NCBI RefSeq assembly: GCF_003054045.1
Contig: NZ_QBKH01000005.1
Location: 478,063-542,062 of the forward strand
Reading direction: 5' to 3'
DNA: 64,000 bases
Source of the DNA: Sphingobacterium faecium
GTDB taxonomy: Bacteria; Bacteroidota; Bacteroidia; Sphingobacteriales; Sphingobacteriaceae
The notes under the pieces were generated by a model. That model was not told the origin of the DNA. It did not search any database and was given only the letters and a program-made list of their open reading frames with translations. Position 1 is the stretch's first letter, and each line of letters starts with the position of its first letter. Positions 36,533 through 46,279 of this stretch are shown here, piece after piece. The position numbers were made by a program, and so were the translations under genes.

Positions 36533-37600
36533 ATGGACTCGTTTTTTAAATTTAATCAGACCAATAGACAGTGGCATCTCCCCATAGTTGCAGGGCTCAG
36601 TGTAGGCATCCCCATGATTCTAGGTTGGTACATGGACAATATAGAAGCCGGCAAATTGGGATCGCTAGCCGGATTATCCATTCTATATATCCAATCTGAC
36701 AAACTCATCGAACGTATGATACTCCTGATGACCTGTTGTTTTGGTCTCATGTTATCTTTTACCGTCGGATTATTTTTTTCCTTTAGCCCCATTATTGCCC
36801 CCATAGCATTGGGCCTTTTTTCATTCGGCGTACATTACTCCCTGCATAAGCTTCAGCTGACCCGACCTCCAGGCAATTTCTTTTTTATCATGTTGGCCTC
36901 TACCGCGATCTGCTCCCCTTTTCAACCCGAACATATAGCCGAAAAAATCGGTTATCTCGCTATGGGGACCATATTGACCTGTGGTATCGCTTTAATATAT
37001 AGCCTCCTTACCCTAAAAAAGAGCCATCAGCCCGAAAGCATCATCCATCGTAAATCGAGCTATACTAATATTGTCGAATCCATCATCTTTGGACTCATTA
37101 TGACCCTATCTTTAGCAGTAGCTTTATCATTGGACATTGAAAAACCCTATTGGATTCCGATTTCTTGTTTAGCCGTTATGCAGGGTAGCAGTTCAAAACA
37201 CGTTTGGCTCAGAGCTGCACAGCGTATTACCGGAACTTTAATAGGACTTGGTATAACCTGGTTAATTGCATCTGGCAATCCAACTCCGCTGATCATGGTT
37301 ATCAGCATAACCCTACTACAAGTGGTCGTGGAGTTTTTAGTAGTACGAAATTATGCCATAGCTGTAGTCTTCATCACCATCCTCACTATTTTTCTGTCCG
37401 AGTCCGGCAAGCAATTAACACAAGATACCAACGAAATATTTTTTGCACGCATGATCGATATTTTTATCGGAAGCATCATCGGAATGATCGGTGGTTGGAT
37501 TTTATTTAATGCAAAATTACATGATCATACCACTCAACAATTAAGAAAGGCTAAAATATTAATGAAGAAAAATAACCGAAACCGTGTAGATCATCAATAA
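36533..37600 (+). CDS. FUSC-family inner-membrane transporter
   Basis: A 355-residue protein with about ten to eleven transmembrane helices in two blocks (20-165 and 185-325) and no large cytoplasmic domain. The second block has the FUSC pattern KPYWIPISCLAVMQGSSSKHVWLRAAQRITGTLIGLG and RMIDIFIGSIIGMIGGW. FUSC proteins include aromatic-acid and fusaric-acid exporters; the substrate here is unknown, and no membrane-fusion partner is nearby. Basic C-terminal tail. Confidence 0.88.
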   Translation: MDSFFKFNQTNRQWHLPIVAGLSVGIPMILGWYMDNIEAGKLGSLAGLSILYIQSDKLIERMILLMTCCFGLMLSFTVGLFFSFSPIIAPIALGLFSFGVHYSLHKLQLTRPPGNFFFIMLASTAICSPFQPEHIAEKIGYLAMGTILTCGIALIYSLLTLKKSHQPESIIHRKSSYTNIVESIIFGLIMTLSLAVALSLDIEKPYWIPISCLAVMQGSSSKHVWLRAAQRITGTLIGLGITWLIASGNPTPLIMVISITLLQVVVEFLVVRNYAIAVVFITILTIFLSESGKQLTQDTNEIFFARMIDIFIGSIIGMIGGWILFNAKLHDHTTQQLRKAKILMKKNNRNRVDHQ

Positions 37601-38103
37601 CTAGGTAAACAGCACATTCTGATCATCCAGATTTTCGACCATTAGTACGCTAATTAGAACAAGCTCACGCCACTTAGGATTGGTGATCTAAATCCTATTT
37701 TCACCGTTTAAGCTGATAAACTTCCTTGCACATCGTGTCATTACCGGTATGGATGATAAATCGATGGGCTGTGGTGAGATAAAAGGATATAACGAACTTT
37801 CTTATAGATCAAGCATATACTTTGGTCCGCAGAAAAAAGCGGAAATGAAATTGCTAAGATCCTTTCTGATCCAGCTCTTTGATGTAGTTGATAATCTGTT
37901 CCTGCATATTATTTAAATCCTGTTTGATTAGGACCGACTTAGATTGTCTTAGCTCTGCTTATGAAGTTTTTAAAGATAGAAATTAATTTCGTAAATTAGC
38001 TACCTGTTTCTCACTGAAATAATATTGCAACCGAATTATTGTGTCACAATCTAATTCCCTTCTGATATTATATCAATTTAACATATAATATTTAGCAATT
38101 ATT
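37601..38103. other. Intergenic region, possible decayed minus-strand gene end
   Basis: About 500 bases without a recognised gene. On the minus strand an open stretch of some 34 codons (37958 down to a TAG at 37854-37856) encodes a plausible helical C-terminus (QEQIINYIKELDQKGS) but has a stop just before it. It may be the remnant of a lost gene or chance. Confidence 0.3.
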
Positions 38104-40266
38104 ATGGAATTTTTAGATTGTCATGAAGAAAAAATAACAAGATGTGGTCTCATTCAAGATTTGGGGTTCCTATTTGTTTTTAGTAATGAAACTTGTTGTA
38201 TAGCAGTTAGTGAAAATGTCATTCAGTTAACGCAGACCCCGTTCGAACAATATTTAGGATTACCAATTGACCGTATTCTTGCTGAGTTGACGGGCAGCAG
38301 TACATTGGTTTTTGAAGACATTGACGAAAGCTTTAAAAATTCTATCTTTTACCGATTTACAAAAAGAATTGTCATCCACAATGAAAATTATGACTTAAGC
38401 ATTTATCGGCATAACGATCATATATATGTTGAAGTGGAGATCTATAGTGATATACAGGTCGAATCAAATAAACTGTATTATTATGCAAAATATTTAGAAG
38501 ATCACAAAGCCCATATCTGGGAATCACTTGCTACGCAAATACGTCAAATCATTCATTATGACCGGGTGATGGTCTATCAATTTATGGAGGATCATAGCGG
38601 TCAGGTTATTGCTGAGTCAAAATCCGAAGATATGCATTCTTTATTGGGGTATCGCTATCCTGAATTTGATATCCCCAAACAGGCCCGTGAGCTCTATACC
38701 ATTTTTTTAGCGCGCCATACCGCCGACACGGACGCAGCTACACACAAAATCATGGGCAGTAGTCAAGAAGATATTGATTTATCAAAATGCAGTATTAGAG
38801 CCCTCTCTCCCATTCATATACAATATATAAAAAATTCAAAAGCACGTGCCAGTGCAAGCTTTTCCATCATTAGAGATGGCCAGTTATGGGGACTCGTTAC
38901 CTGTCAAAATAATCAACCCCAGCATGTCGATCTTTCCCAAAGGCATCTTTGTACTTTTTTGACTCAATTTGCTACCAAACATCATATTTCTGAGCTGTTA
39001 AAAAAGGAAATGGAAATTCAGAGTGCGATGAACGTGGTAGAAAAAGACTTAAAAAGCGATCTGTTAATTGATCGAAATACTTTTCATGTACTGGAAAGAT
39101 TTGGAGAGAAGATCATGCCCATGCTACATGCCGATGGCATTTATATTAAATATGCAACAGGAGAAAGATCGATTGGACTTGTGCCAAATACAGAACAGCT
39201 CCAAGAAATAAATGATTTTGTCCAAGATGACGACAGCATATTTTCTACCCATAAATTTAAATACAGTTACCAAGGCGAAAATATACTCCCCGGTGTTATT
39301 ACGACAGAAATATTACCAAACTCACAATGGAAAATATATATTTTCCGAAAAGAGGTCGTTATCCAAGAAGTATGGGCCGGAAAGCCCGAAAAACATCTGC
39401 AGTATGATGATTCAAAAAAAATAACATTCCCCTCACCGCGAACCTCTTTTGAAGCTTGGAAGCAGATCACTAGAACCCATGCAACACCATGGCTTCAGGT
39501 CGAAATTTCCTTTATAGAGCGTATTGTGTTCATTATCCAGCAGGCACTAGCCAAAAGAAACGCCGAAATTGACCAACTGAATAAGGATTTGGTTCGGTCC
39601 AATAATGCTCTTGACACCTTCACATACACTCTGACCCACGATATTAAAAATCCATTATCATCGATTAAACTCGGAGCGCAGATGATCCTGATGAAAAACA
39701 ATATCACGACCGAACAGCTCCATAAATTGGCGAATAATATGCTGGACTCCTCATCGCTGATCTCCGATATGCTCGACAAAGTGCATGAGCTGTCCAAATC
39801 AAATTCAGTAGCATTAAACTTAGAACTCTTAGATCCAACAAGTAAAATAATATTAATTGCAGAAAGTAGCAAAAATCAATACGATGTCACCCATCTCGAT
39901 TTTATATTGGGAGCTATCTTGCCAATAAAGGGGGAAAGAACGTTGATTTATCAACTCTTCCTTAATATTGTGGGTAATGCAATCAAATACAGCAGCAAAC
40001 AGGAAAAGCCAAAAGTTGAAGTTTACAGTACCGCGTCGGATAATAAAGTGACTTACTTCATCATCGATAACGGTATCGGAATGGATCTAAAGAATGGGAA
40101 TAATATATTTGAAATATTTCAGAGACTTCCCAATTCTTCCGGATATGAAGGCTCTGGAATCGGATTGTCTATTGTCAGAAGAATCATTGATCGATTAGGG
40201 GCGGAAATTAAAGTTGAAAGTAGCTTAGGGAAAGGAACAACCATTCAGATCCAATTCGATAATTAA
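38104..40266 (+). CDS. Bacteriophytochrome histidine kinase
   Basis: A 720-residue photoreceptor kinase: PAS2 (about 1-115), GAF (125-300), PHY (310-490), HisKA (495-560) and HATPase (600-720). Cys6 (LDCHEEKI) is in the biliverdin-attachment place before the knot motif GLIQDLG. The GAF domain keeps YPEFDIPKQAR (Asp189) and SPIHIQY (His238), which hold the chromophore. The PHY tongue carries SPRTSF. The H-box is LTHDIKNPLSSIK (His512), with N-box NIVGNAIKYSS and GSGIGLSIVRRI. It should respond to red/far-red light. No heme oxygenase gene or response regulator lies next to it. Confidence 0.95.
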   Translation: MEFLDCHEEKITRCGLIQDLGFLFVFSNETCCIAVSENVIQLTQTPFEQYLGLPIDRILAELTGSSTLVFEDIDESFKNSIFYRFTKRIVIHNENYDLSIYRHNDHIYVEVEIYSDIQVESNKLYYYAKYLEDHKAHIWESLATQIRQIIHYDRVMVYQFMEDHSGQVIAESKSEDMHSLLGYRYPEFDIPKQARELYTIFLARHTADTDAATHKIMGSSQEDIDLSKCSIRALSPIHIQYIKNSKARASASFSIIRDGQLWGLVTCQNNQPQHVDLSQRHLCTFLTQFATKHHISELLKKEMEIQSAMNVVEKDLKSDLLIDRNTFHVLERFGEKIMPMLHADGIYIKYATGERSIGLVPNTEQLQEINDFVQDDDSIFSTHKFKYSYQGENILPGVITTEILPNSQWKIYIFRKEVVIQEVWAGKPEKHLQYDDSKKITFPSPRTSFEAWKQITRTHATPWLQVEISFIERIVFIIQQALAKRNAEIDQLNKDLVRSNNALDTFTYTLTHDIKNPLSSIKLGAQMILMKNNITTEQLHKLANNMLDSSSLISDMLDKVHELSKSNSVALNLELLDPTSKIILIAESSKNQYDVTHLDFILGAILPIKGERTLIYQLFLNIVGNAIKYSSKQEKPKVEVYSTASDNKVTYFIIDNGIGMDLKNGNNIFEIFQRLPNSSGYEGSGIGLSIVRRIIDRLGAEIKVESSLGKGTTIQIQFDN

Positions 40267-40424
40267 AAAAGTTATGTCCGTCTGACCGATCCAAACAATT
40301 ACTGGATCAACTGAAGACACAACTGACTCAGCAAGTGGTATCATAGCCTAACGATGATATTCAAATAGTTGTTTTAGACCGTGTATTTTGAATTCAAAAT
40401 AGTGTTTCATCTCCTGATCATAAA

Positions 40425-40460
40425 AATGCCCCCAAAAATTCTCTAACTTTTAGGGGCATT
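40425..40460. terminator. Terminator between convergent genes
   Basis: AATGCCCC (40425-40432) pairs with GGGGCATT (40453-40460), extended inward by AAAA/TTTT. It lies between the phytochrome (plus) and the SWIM gene (minus). Confidence 0.75.
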
Positions 40461-40543
40461 ACAACTCGAAAGCATATTAGTCTACCAGGCGTTCAAAGAT
40501 TTGATCCTTCTCATAACCAAAACTTTATCATTCCAAAATATAG

Positions 40544-41878
40544 CTAGCCATTTAGCATCTTTACGGCTAGTATATGTTTACACAGTCCTCGTTTTCCTTG
40601 ATGATTGGTAAACCAGTCGCAAGTACACTGCTGTTTATCTCCCGCGATAATCACGGTATGTTTCACTCCCGAACCCTCGACTCTGGCTTCGATGTAGCTT
40701 GGTGTATTTTTGACAAATTGAACACCATCAGTCGTCACTAATTTCTGCGCATTCTTCAATCTTGGATTTAAGGCCAGGATACGCTCCATCTTGAAAGGCA
40801 ATCGGCGGTAATAGTGCTGATGATCGTGCAGGTCATAGCCCAATAAGCCTATGGAGGAGAGCGAACCCGTCAAAGTATCCATAGACGCAAAATCCACATC
40901 GTGTTCGATGGCTAATAAAGTCGGATCAAAAAGTGCATTGGACTTGAGCAGGCTGTTCACAGCATGTACCCATTCTTGAGGTACGGCCTTGACCATATTT
41001 TCCAACACATTTCCTTCACCTGAAAAACCGCGGTAGCTATCGGGCGACAGTGCCAGCGAAAGCCTGATTTTACCAAAATCGGCTACAAAGGCACAGCTCT
41101 CACCACCACCCTCTTGATATACAATCAATTTCTCCGCATACGGCAAAATCCCTTCTAATAAGCGTAAACGCTGTACCCCGCCGATGCGAACTGATCCAGC
41201 TGTAGCGATCGGTGAAAATACAAATCTAGGTCCTCTTTGGCTCAGGTATAATTCGCCTTTCACATTTCCTTTTGGAATGCCCTGAAACAGTTGGATAATC
41301 TGTATTTTATTTAAACAGTATTTCTGTTCCATACCGGCCAAATAAAGCTGTACCGAGGTCAATCCTTTGATCCATCGTGGCGGTAAAGTCACTTTCTTTT
41401 CGACGACTTTAGTTTTATCGGTACTGATGGACACTTCTTTACTACCGACACCCAGTACCATTTTCTCCGTTTTTTTAACGGCATTTAAGGCATTGAGCAT
41501 AGGCTCATTAAAGTCTACATTGGTCGTACCACTGCTGATAAATTCGCCATCGATCGCATCTTCAAGCAAGTCAACCCGTGCATACACACCATTGCAGGAA
41601 GAGAATCCTTCAAATCGGATCTGATCTGTACCTGCTGAAACAATGGGATCGCGCAGGCTTGGCGGCACCGGCCCAAAACTGGACTGCACCACTTTAGCTA
41701 ATGTCAGAAGGCATTTGGAAGTTAACAGTGGATCGGTAATACTGCCCCAAAAGAAACATGGTATGGCACTGACTTCACTTAACTCAGATTGATGGGCAAG
41801 CACCAATTGCTGCATACCTGATTGCTGTACAAGTGTCGAATTATTGCTGTAGCTGAACGCTAAATCTGTAGTGGCCAT
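40544..41878 (-). CDS. SWIM zinc-finger protein
   Basis: A 444-residue cytoplasmic protein whose C-terminus is a SWIM domain: CTCDWF, then GLCKHIL, giving the CxC...CxH zinc pattern at about residues 418-436. The rest (1-410) is unassigned and mixed alpha/beta. SWIM domains bind nucleic acids or proteins. The gene starts three bases after the stop of the WGR-domain gene, so the two proteins are made together. Homologous gene pairs often sit beside MoxR-type ATPase and VWA genes; neither is present here. Confidence 0.88.
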   Translation of the reverse strand: MATTDLAFSYSNNSTLVQQSGMQQLVLAHQSELSEVSAIPCFFWGSITDPLLTSKCLLTLAKVVQSSFGPVPPSLRDPIVSAGTDQIRFEGFSSCNGVYARVDLLEDAIDGEFISSGTTNVDFNEPMLNALNAVKKTEKMVLGVGSKEVSISTDKTKVVEKKVTLPPRWIKGLTSVQLYLAGMEQKYCLNKIQIIQLFQGIPKGNVKGELYLSQRGPRFVFSPIATAGSVRIGGVQRLRLLEGILPYAEKLIVYQEGGGESCAFVADFGKIRLSLALSPDSYRGFSGEGNVLENMVKAVPQEWVHAVNSLLKSNALFDPTLLAIEHDVDFASMDTLTGSLSSIGLLGYDLHDHQHYYRRLPFKMERILALNPRLKNAQKLVTTDGVQFVKNTPSYIEARVEGSGVKHTVIIAGDKQQCTCDWFTNHQGKRGLCKHILAVKMLNG

Positions 41879-41881
41879 ATG

Positions 41882-44800
41882 TTAATTACTTAATTTTTTT
41901 AATATCGGTTGCAATGATTTAAAAATCATTAATTTTTCAAATACCTCTTTCATTTCAACGGAAATTTCCTGATATTCCTTATGTACCAGATCATAGTATA
42001 ATTCGATCAGTTTTTTGAAGTTAGTCGGCATTTTTTCGCCTATAGCGTAATCCACGAGCATGTGATTGATCACCTGTATCAAAGCATGATTATGTTTGGA
42101 AGAGATATCACGACACTGTCCCAAAACATCCTCTAATCTTCCTAAAGGACCATAAGTATGACTCATCAGGATGCCCAGGAAATGCCCCAGATCCTGAACC
42201 GGTAATCGCTGCCTATCGATGGCCGTGATGAGCACTTCAATCGCCATGGCCCGTACTTCTTTTTCTTTGTTAAAAGTTGAAGTCGCTAAAAATAGTACCG
42301 ACTGCTGGTCAAAATGAAAGAAATCATACAGCATTTCTTTCAGATAGCCGATCGGTGTCTTTCCTCCTTGATCAGCTTTAGCCGCTAACCCCAAGGTCAA
42401 AAACAAGGACAGACTTTCGGTATTCTGAGGCATCAAACTATGCATGTAAGAGATGTCATCTTGATACAGATAATAACTATGCAAACTGTCCTTGCCCCGT
42501 TGATAAATATCCTTATGGTAGATAAAGGTATGCGGTTCTTGTTTGAAGTTTGGAAAGTGAAAACTTAATTTTTCACCATCATACACCATTTCTGATTTTC
42601 TCGTCTGATAATTATACCCCTGATAATATGACGGAGTAAACATAAGCTCTGGTCGGAAAGGCGCTACGGCAAAGGGTATCTCTTTCAAGTTTTCATGTTC
42701 AAATTCACTAAAAACAGCCTCCGGATAATGCGTCCGGGCCACGGTAGCCCAAACACCCAGCCAGCCAACATGCGCGCTATCTGATGCAGATAAAAGCTTT
42801 TTGACCCAAGATTTTTTTTCAATTTTCAATTCGTCATCCAATCCTAACGCATAAGTCAGAACAGATCTGACCTGAATGTCGTTTATCTGATCGATCAGCG
42901 CTACAATACCATCCAGATCTTCCCGAACAGTCCGGCTCAAAGCAATCGACAGATCTAATAAATCTAAGGCTACGCCTTTATCCTGATAATCCAAAATACG
43001 TTGTACGACTATTTGAGGAGCAATCCAGAAAGGTTCATGCGTAGGTAAACTCAATAAAGGCAATTGAATTTCTTTCGCGATATGGCGCTGCAGCTGTGTT
43101 AACTGCTCTCCGATCATACTCGCCCATTTGGAATAGTTGGAGTATCGATCTGTATTTTGATAAATCTTATTCGGCTGGAAATACATATTTAAAAATACCC
43201 CCGAAAAATGCTGAAACCATTGCGATTCTCGGTAAACTTTCTTAAGCTGATTGATATAGGGTTCCAGCTGCTCCTTATAATCCGCCGGAAAATTCGCTCT
43301 TTGCAAGACCCAGGCATTCATCAATATTTCCATCTGAACGGCATCTGTACTACCGATGACCTCTCCGATCTTAAACAGGATATCATTCCAACTCGTGGGA
43401 TAAATAAAAGGTTGTTGGAGTTTTTTTTCGACTATTGGATCAAAAACATAGTCTTCTCCAGCACTACCCCTTAGTTCACTTAAGATTTCCTCTTCCGTAT
43501 AGGTAGATGCAGCTGTAAAGATTTTCAGATCCGCAGGTATGCTACCCAACATCTGTGCACTATAGAGCGATAGTTTTTCGGTAAGTGCTTCTACGGGGTG
43601 TTTCTGGTGTTTTAAAATAAATTTAGCAGCTCTATCCTGCAATTGAAGATCCTGGACCATAAAAACGTCGGCCGCTTGCAGGATAAACTGTTCTTTTACT
43701 TTAGGACGAATTTTAACTAATTTATCAAATTGTATCAGCAGTGTTTTCAGTGCCGCTTTGATATCATTACGCATAAAAATACCCTCAGACCAGGTCAGAA
43801 ATTCTTCCAATCTAAAGTCAGCATGTGCAAAATAAGGTTTTAAAGTATCGACGACGAAATTGATCACCGCACTATTTTCAGCATGCAGCAACGGAAAAAA
43901 TAACTCCTGATGCTCCAGCAGCATTTTCTCGTCCACGCCTATCCGATCGATCAATTTTCTAAAATAACTCTTCAGGTTAGTGTTCCAATTTTTGGTTTGC
44001 ACCTCTAGAGCGCTTGTTAAAATAAATGCTTTAGCTATTTTATTGTCGGCCAGCAATTGATCAAATATTTTATCCCATGTCAGGTCATTGACTTTATTTT
44101 CATACTTATAATTCCAGTATACGGTATGGATCTGTGTTTCATACTCAAATACAAGTGGAATATCGCGCTGTATGGTCAATTCATCTGTTGTAAATAAGTC
44201 CAGTAAAGCTGGTGATGGATGGTGTGACTTGGACAAGGAATTGGCGTAAAGCTCTGGTTCAAATTCCAGAAAACCCTTACTTTCCGCATACCGCAAATTA
44301 TCATAATTAACAGATTGCCAACTATTTTTCTGAACGTATTGCAGCAGATAAGGTGTCAGCCAATTGGGTTTGGCATATGTTAGAATCTGGGCAACTTCCG
44401 GGCTTCTTACTTGATTCATTAGTTCGATAAAAACATCCCAGCTCGGCGCATCCGAACCGTTAAAGGTCGCTAAAGCTAACAATTTCACCATTCGTTGTTG
44501 CTCTTTTGTACCGCGTATACCCCAATCATATTGTGCTTTGGACTTGTACAATGGATCTTTCGACAGATCGACATAGTCGACCCAGTAGCGTTTGGCAGCA
44601 CGAATCTCTTTTTTAATAACCTCCAGGTTGCCACTCGCATATTCTTCCAGATAAGGAATAATATCAGATACACGGCCTTTACTGATGAGCGCTTTTAGAC
44701 GCTTCACCGCTTCTTCTTTACGTTGCGCTGAGGCGTTAGGTTTCCGCACAGTTCCCTCTTTTGTAACTTGTTGCGCAACTTCTACTGTACCGTCCTCCGA

Positions 44801-44995
44801 ATATCCTTTCTTCGTTTTCTCCTTAATGAGCTTTTCGGCATCCTGAATACACGTTTCTTCGTTGTCAAATGTTTTCGATTTTGACTGCCCCGCTGTACCA
44901 TTTCTACCATAAGTTACTGTATGTGTTGCACCATTAGTTTGTATTTCCCAGAATTTATCAGATGTACCATCAATGAATTTTAGATGCTTAAACAT
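41882..44995 (-). CDS. WGR-domain protein with long helical-repeat region
   Basis: A 1037-residue cytoplasmic protein. Residues 1-78 form a WGR domain (KFWEIQTNGATHTVTYGRNGTAG), a DNA- or nucleic-acid-sensing module known from PARPs and MolR-like proteins. Residues about 100-1037 are leucine-rich helical repeats, HEAT-like, with a C-terminal region that resembles DUF6493-type proteins. There is no PARP catalytic domain. It has its own promoter (45030-45057) and is coupled to the SWIM gene downstream. I infer that the two work as a complex of unknown purpose. Confidence 0.85.
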   Translation of the reverse strand: MFKHLKFIDGTSDKFWEIQTNGATHTVTYGRNGTAGQSKSKTFDNEETCIQDAEKLIKEKTKKGYSEDGTVEVAQQVTKEGTVRKPNASAQRKEEAVKRLKALISKGRVSDIIPYLEEYASGNLEVIKKEIRAAKRYWVDYVDLSKDPLYKSKAQYDWGIRGTKEQQRMVKLLALATFNGSDAPSWDVFIELMNQVRSPEVAQILTYAKPNWLTPYLLQYVQKNSWQSVNYDNLRYAESKGFLEFEPELYANSLSKSHHPSPALLDLFTTDELTIQRDIPLVFEYETQIHTVYWNYKYENKVNDLTWDKIFDQLLADNKIAKAFILTSALEVQTKNWNTNLKSYFRKLIDRIGVDEKMLLEHQELFFPLLHAENSAVINFVVDTLKPYFAHADFRLEEFLTWSEGIFMRNDIKAALKTLLIQFDKLVKIRPKVKEQFILQAADVFMVQDLQLQDRAAKFILKHQKHPVEALTEKLSLYSAQMLGSIPADLKIFTAASTYTEEEILSELRGSAGEDYVFDPIVEKKLQQPFIYPTSWNDILFKIGEVIGSTDAVQMEILMNAWVLQRANFPADYKEQLEPYINQLKKVYRESQWFQHFSGVFLNMYFQPNKIYQNTDRYSNYSKWASMIGEQLTQLQRHIAKEIQLPLLSLPTHEPFWIAPQIVVQRILDYQDKGVALDLLDLSIALSRTVREDLDGIVALIDQINDIQVRSVLTYALGLDDELKIEKKSWVKKLLSASDSAHVGWLGVWATVARTHYPEAVFSEFEHENLKEIPFAVAPFRPELMFTPSYYQGYNYQTRKSEMVYDGEKLSFHFPNFKQEPHTFIYHKDIYQRGKDSLHSYYLYQDDISYMHSLMPQNTESLSLFLTLGLAAKADQGGKTPIGYLKEMLYDFFHFDQQSVLFLATSTFNKEKEVRAMAIEVLITAIDRQRLPVQDLGHFLGILMSHTYGPLGRLEDVLGQCRDISSKHNHALIQVINHMLVDYAIGEKMPTNFKKLIELYYDLVHKEYQEISVEMKEVFEKLMIFKSLQPILKKLSN

Positions 44996-45029
44996 AATTG
45001 CCTTTACGAATTTGTTAAACCTTTATTGT

Positions 45030-45057
45030 CAAAACTAAATATATAAAATTTTACCAA
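45030..45057 (-). promoter_or_regulatory. Promoter of the WGR/SWIM operon
   Basis: On the minus strand TTG (45055-45057), 17 bases, TAGTTTTG (45030-45037), a good Bacteroidota promoter, 35 bases before the start codon at 44995. The rest of the 353-base gap up to 45348 shows nothing. Confidence 0.6.
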
Positions 45058-45348
45058 CTTAAGCTCACCGTCACGGCAAAAGGAAAATTGTCAACTCCCC
45101 CTTTACCGATATGATAAAGCAAAAACTTACAAAAATTGAACAAAACACATTTCATCAGCTTTAGCTCGTTTTTTAATAGAAACAACGAGGTATATGAAGA
45201 TCAAGTATAACTATTCATGTATTTTTTCTTCTTTCCGAAGTCTCGGTTGACAGCTGATGAAAATACAAACTAACAATCTTCATTTTTATTTGTAATAATA
45301 GCAAGAAGTTTTTGAGCATCAAAAATATATGAAACAGCTAATTACAAC

Positions 45349-46008
45349 ATGATGAATTATAAACAAAATATCAGTAAAACTGAACGCATAGTGACGATCC
45401 TGTCATCGTCTTATTTACTTTATAAAAGCCTATCGGGCAAAAAAAAAGATCCGGCACTGGCGGTTTCTAGTGCTTTGCTTTTATTAAGAGGATCTACAGG
45501 TTTCTGTCCACTATACGATAGACTCGGCATCAACCACACCAATAAACCGTCTGATGTGTTGGTCGAATCGGTCATAACGGTCAACAGTCCTCGTCAAGAA
45601 GTATATGCGTTCTGGAGAAAACTCGAAAATCTTCCTTTAATTATGAAACATCTGGATCGCGTTGAAATCATCGATGAAAAACATTCCGAATGGCATGTAA
45701 AAACACCGTCGGGGCTAGATCCCTTATCTTGGAAGGCCGCTATCAATGCTGATGTTGTCAACGAACAAATTTCATGGTCGAGTATGGCAGATTCGGAGTT
45801 GCAGAATGCAGGAACGGTAAAGTTTAAAGAAGTAGGAGAAAATGAAACAGAGATATCGCTAAAAATGAGTTACAAAGCCCCACTTGGTGCATTTGGCAAA
45901 ACAGTAGGTAAGCTGTTAAATCCAGCTTTAGAAAGAATGATCCAAAAAGATTTTAAGAAATTTAAGGATTATGTAGAATCTGAGGAACTGACAAAAGAGC
46001 TAGTATAA
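45349..46008 (+). CDS. SRPBCC protein with N-terminal DUF2892-like membrane segment
   Basis: A 219-residue protein. Residues 8-60 resemble the DUF2892/YgaP-type membrane hairpin (ERIVTILSSSYLLYKSL, then ALAVSSALLLLRGSTGFCPLYDRLGI). Residues 70-215 are an SRPBCC (polyketide cyclase/START-like) domain: VESVITVNSPRQEVYAFWRKLENLPLIMKHLDRVE. The fusion is found in Proteobacteria and Bacteroidota; ligand and role are unknown. The start is either of two tandem ATGs. A terminator follows 40 bases after the stop. Confidence 0.85.
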   Translation: MMNYKQNISKTERIVTILSSSYLLYKSLSGKKKDPALAVSSALLLLRGSTGFCPLYDRLGINHTNKPSDVLVESVITVNSPRQEVYAFWRKLENLPLIMKHLDRVEIIDEKHSEWHVKTPSGLDPLSWKAAINADVVNEQISWSSMADSELQNAGTVKFKEVGENETEISLKMSYKAPLGAFGKTVGKLLNPALERMIQKDFKKFKDYVESEELTKELV

Positions 46009-46047
46009 TTTAAAAAATAGTAGTGATCATCCATTACTACAACAAAT

Positions 46048-46077
46048 AAAAGGGTCTAATGAAATTTAGACCCTTTT
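46048..46077. terminator. Intrinsic terminator, family A copy 1
   Basis: AAAAGGGTCTAA (46048-46059) pairs with TTAGACCCTTTT (46066-46077). It is almost identical to the hairpin at 62411-62440. Confidence 0.85.
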
Positions 46078-46279
46078 ATTTTGGCAACAAATTACGATTT
46101 CATTTTAGACTATTTTATTACATTTTTCAATACTTTTACCCTAATCAAAATGATATTGATGATGCTAAGTCAATTCAGTTATTATTTTAGTTACCAAAGT
46201 TTTCATGATTTTCTAACATGATGTAGAGCACGGTGCTACCAAGCGATCCACATCATGAAAAAAATGCAACCCTCGGTGA

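Noticed and set aside
46190..46225. Short minus-strand frame ending in FGN like the TlpA-type protein
   Set aside because: Only about ten codons; the resemblance to the end of the neighbouring gene is too short to mean duplication.
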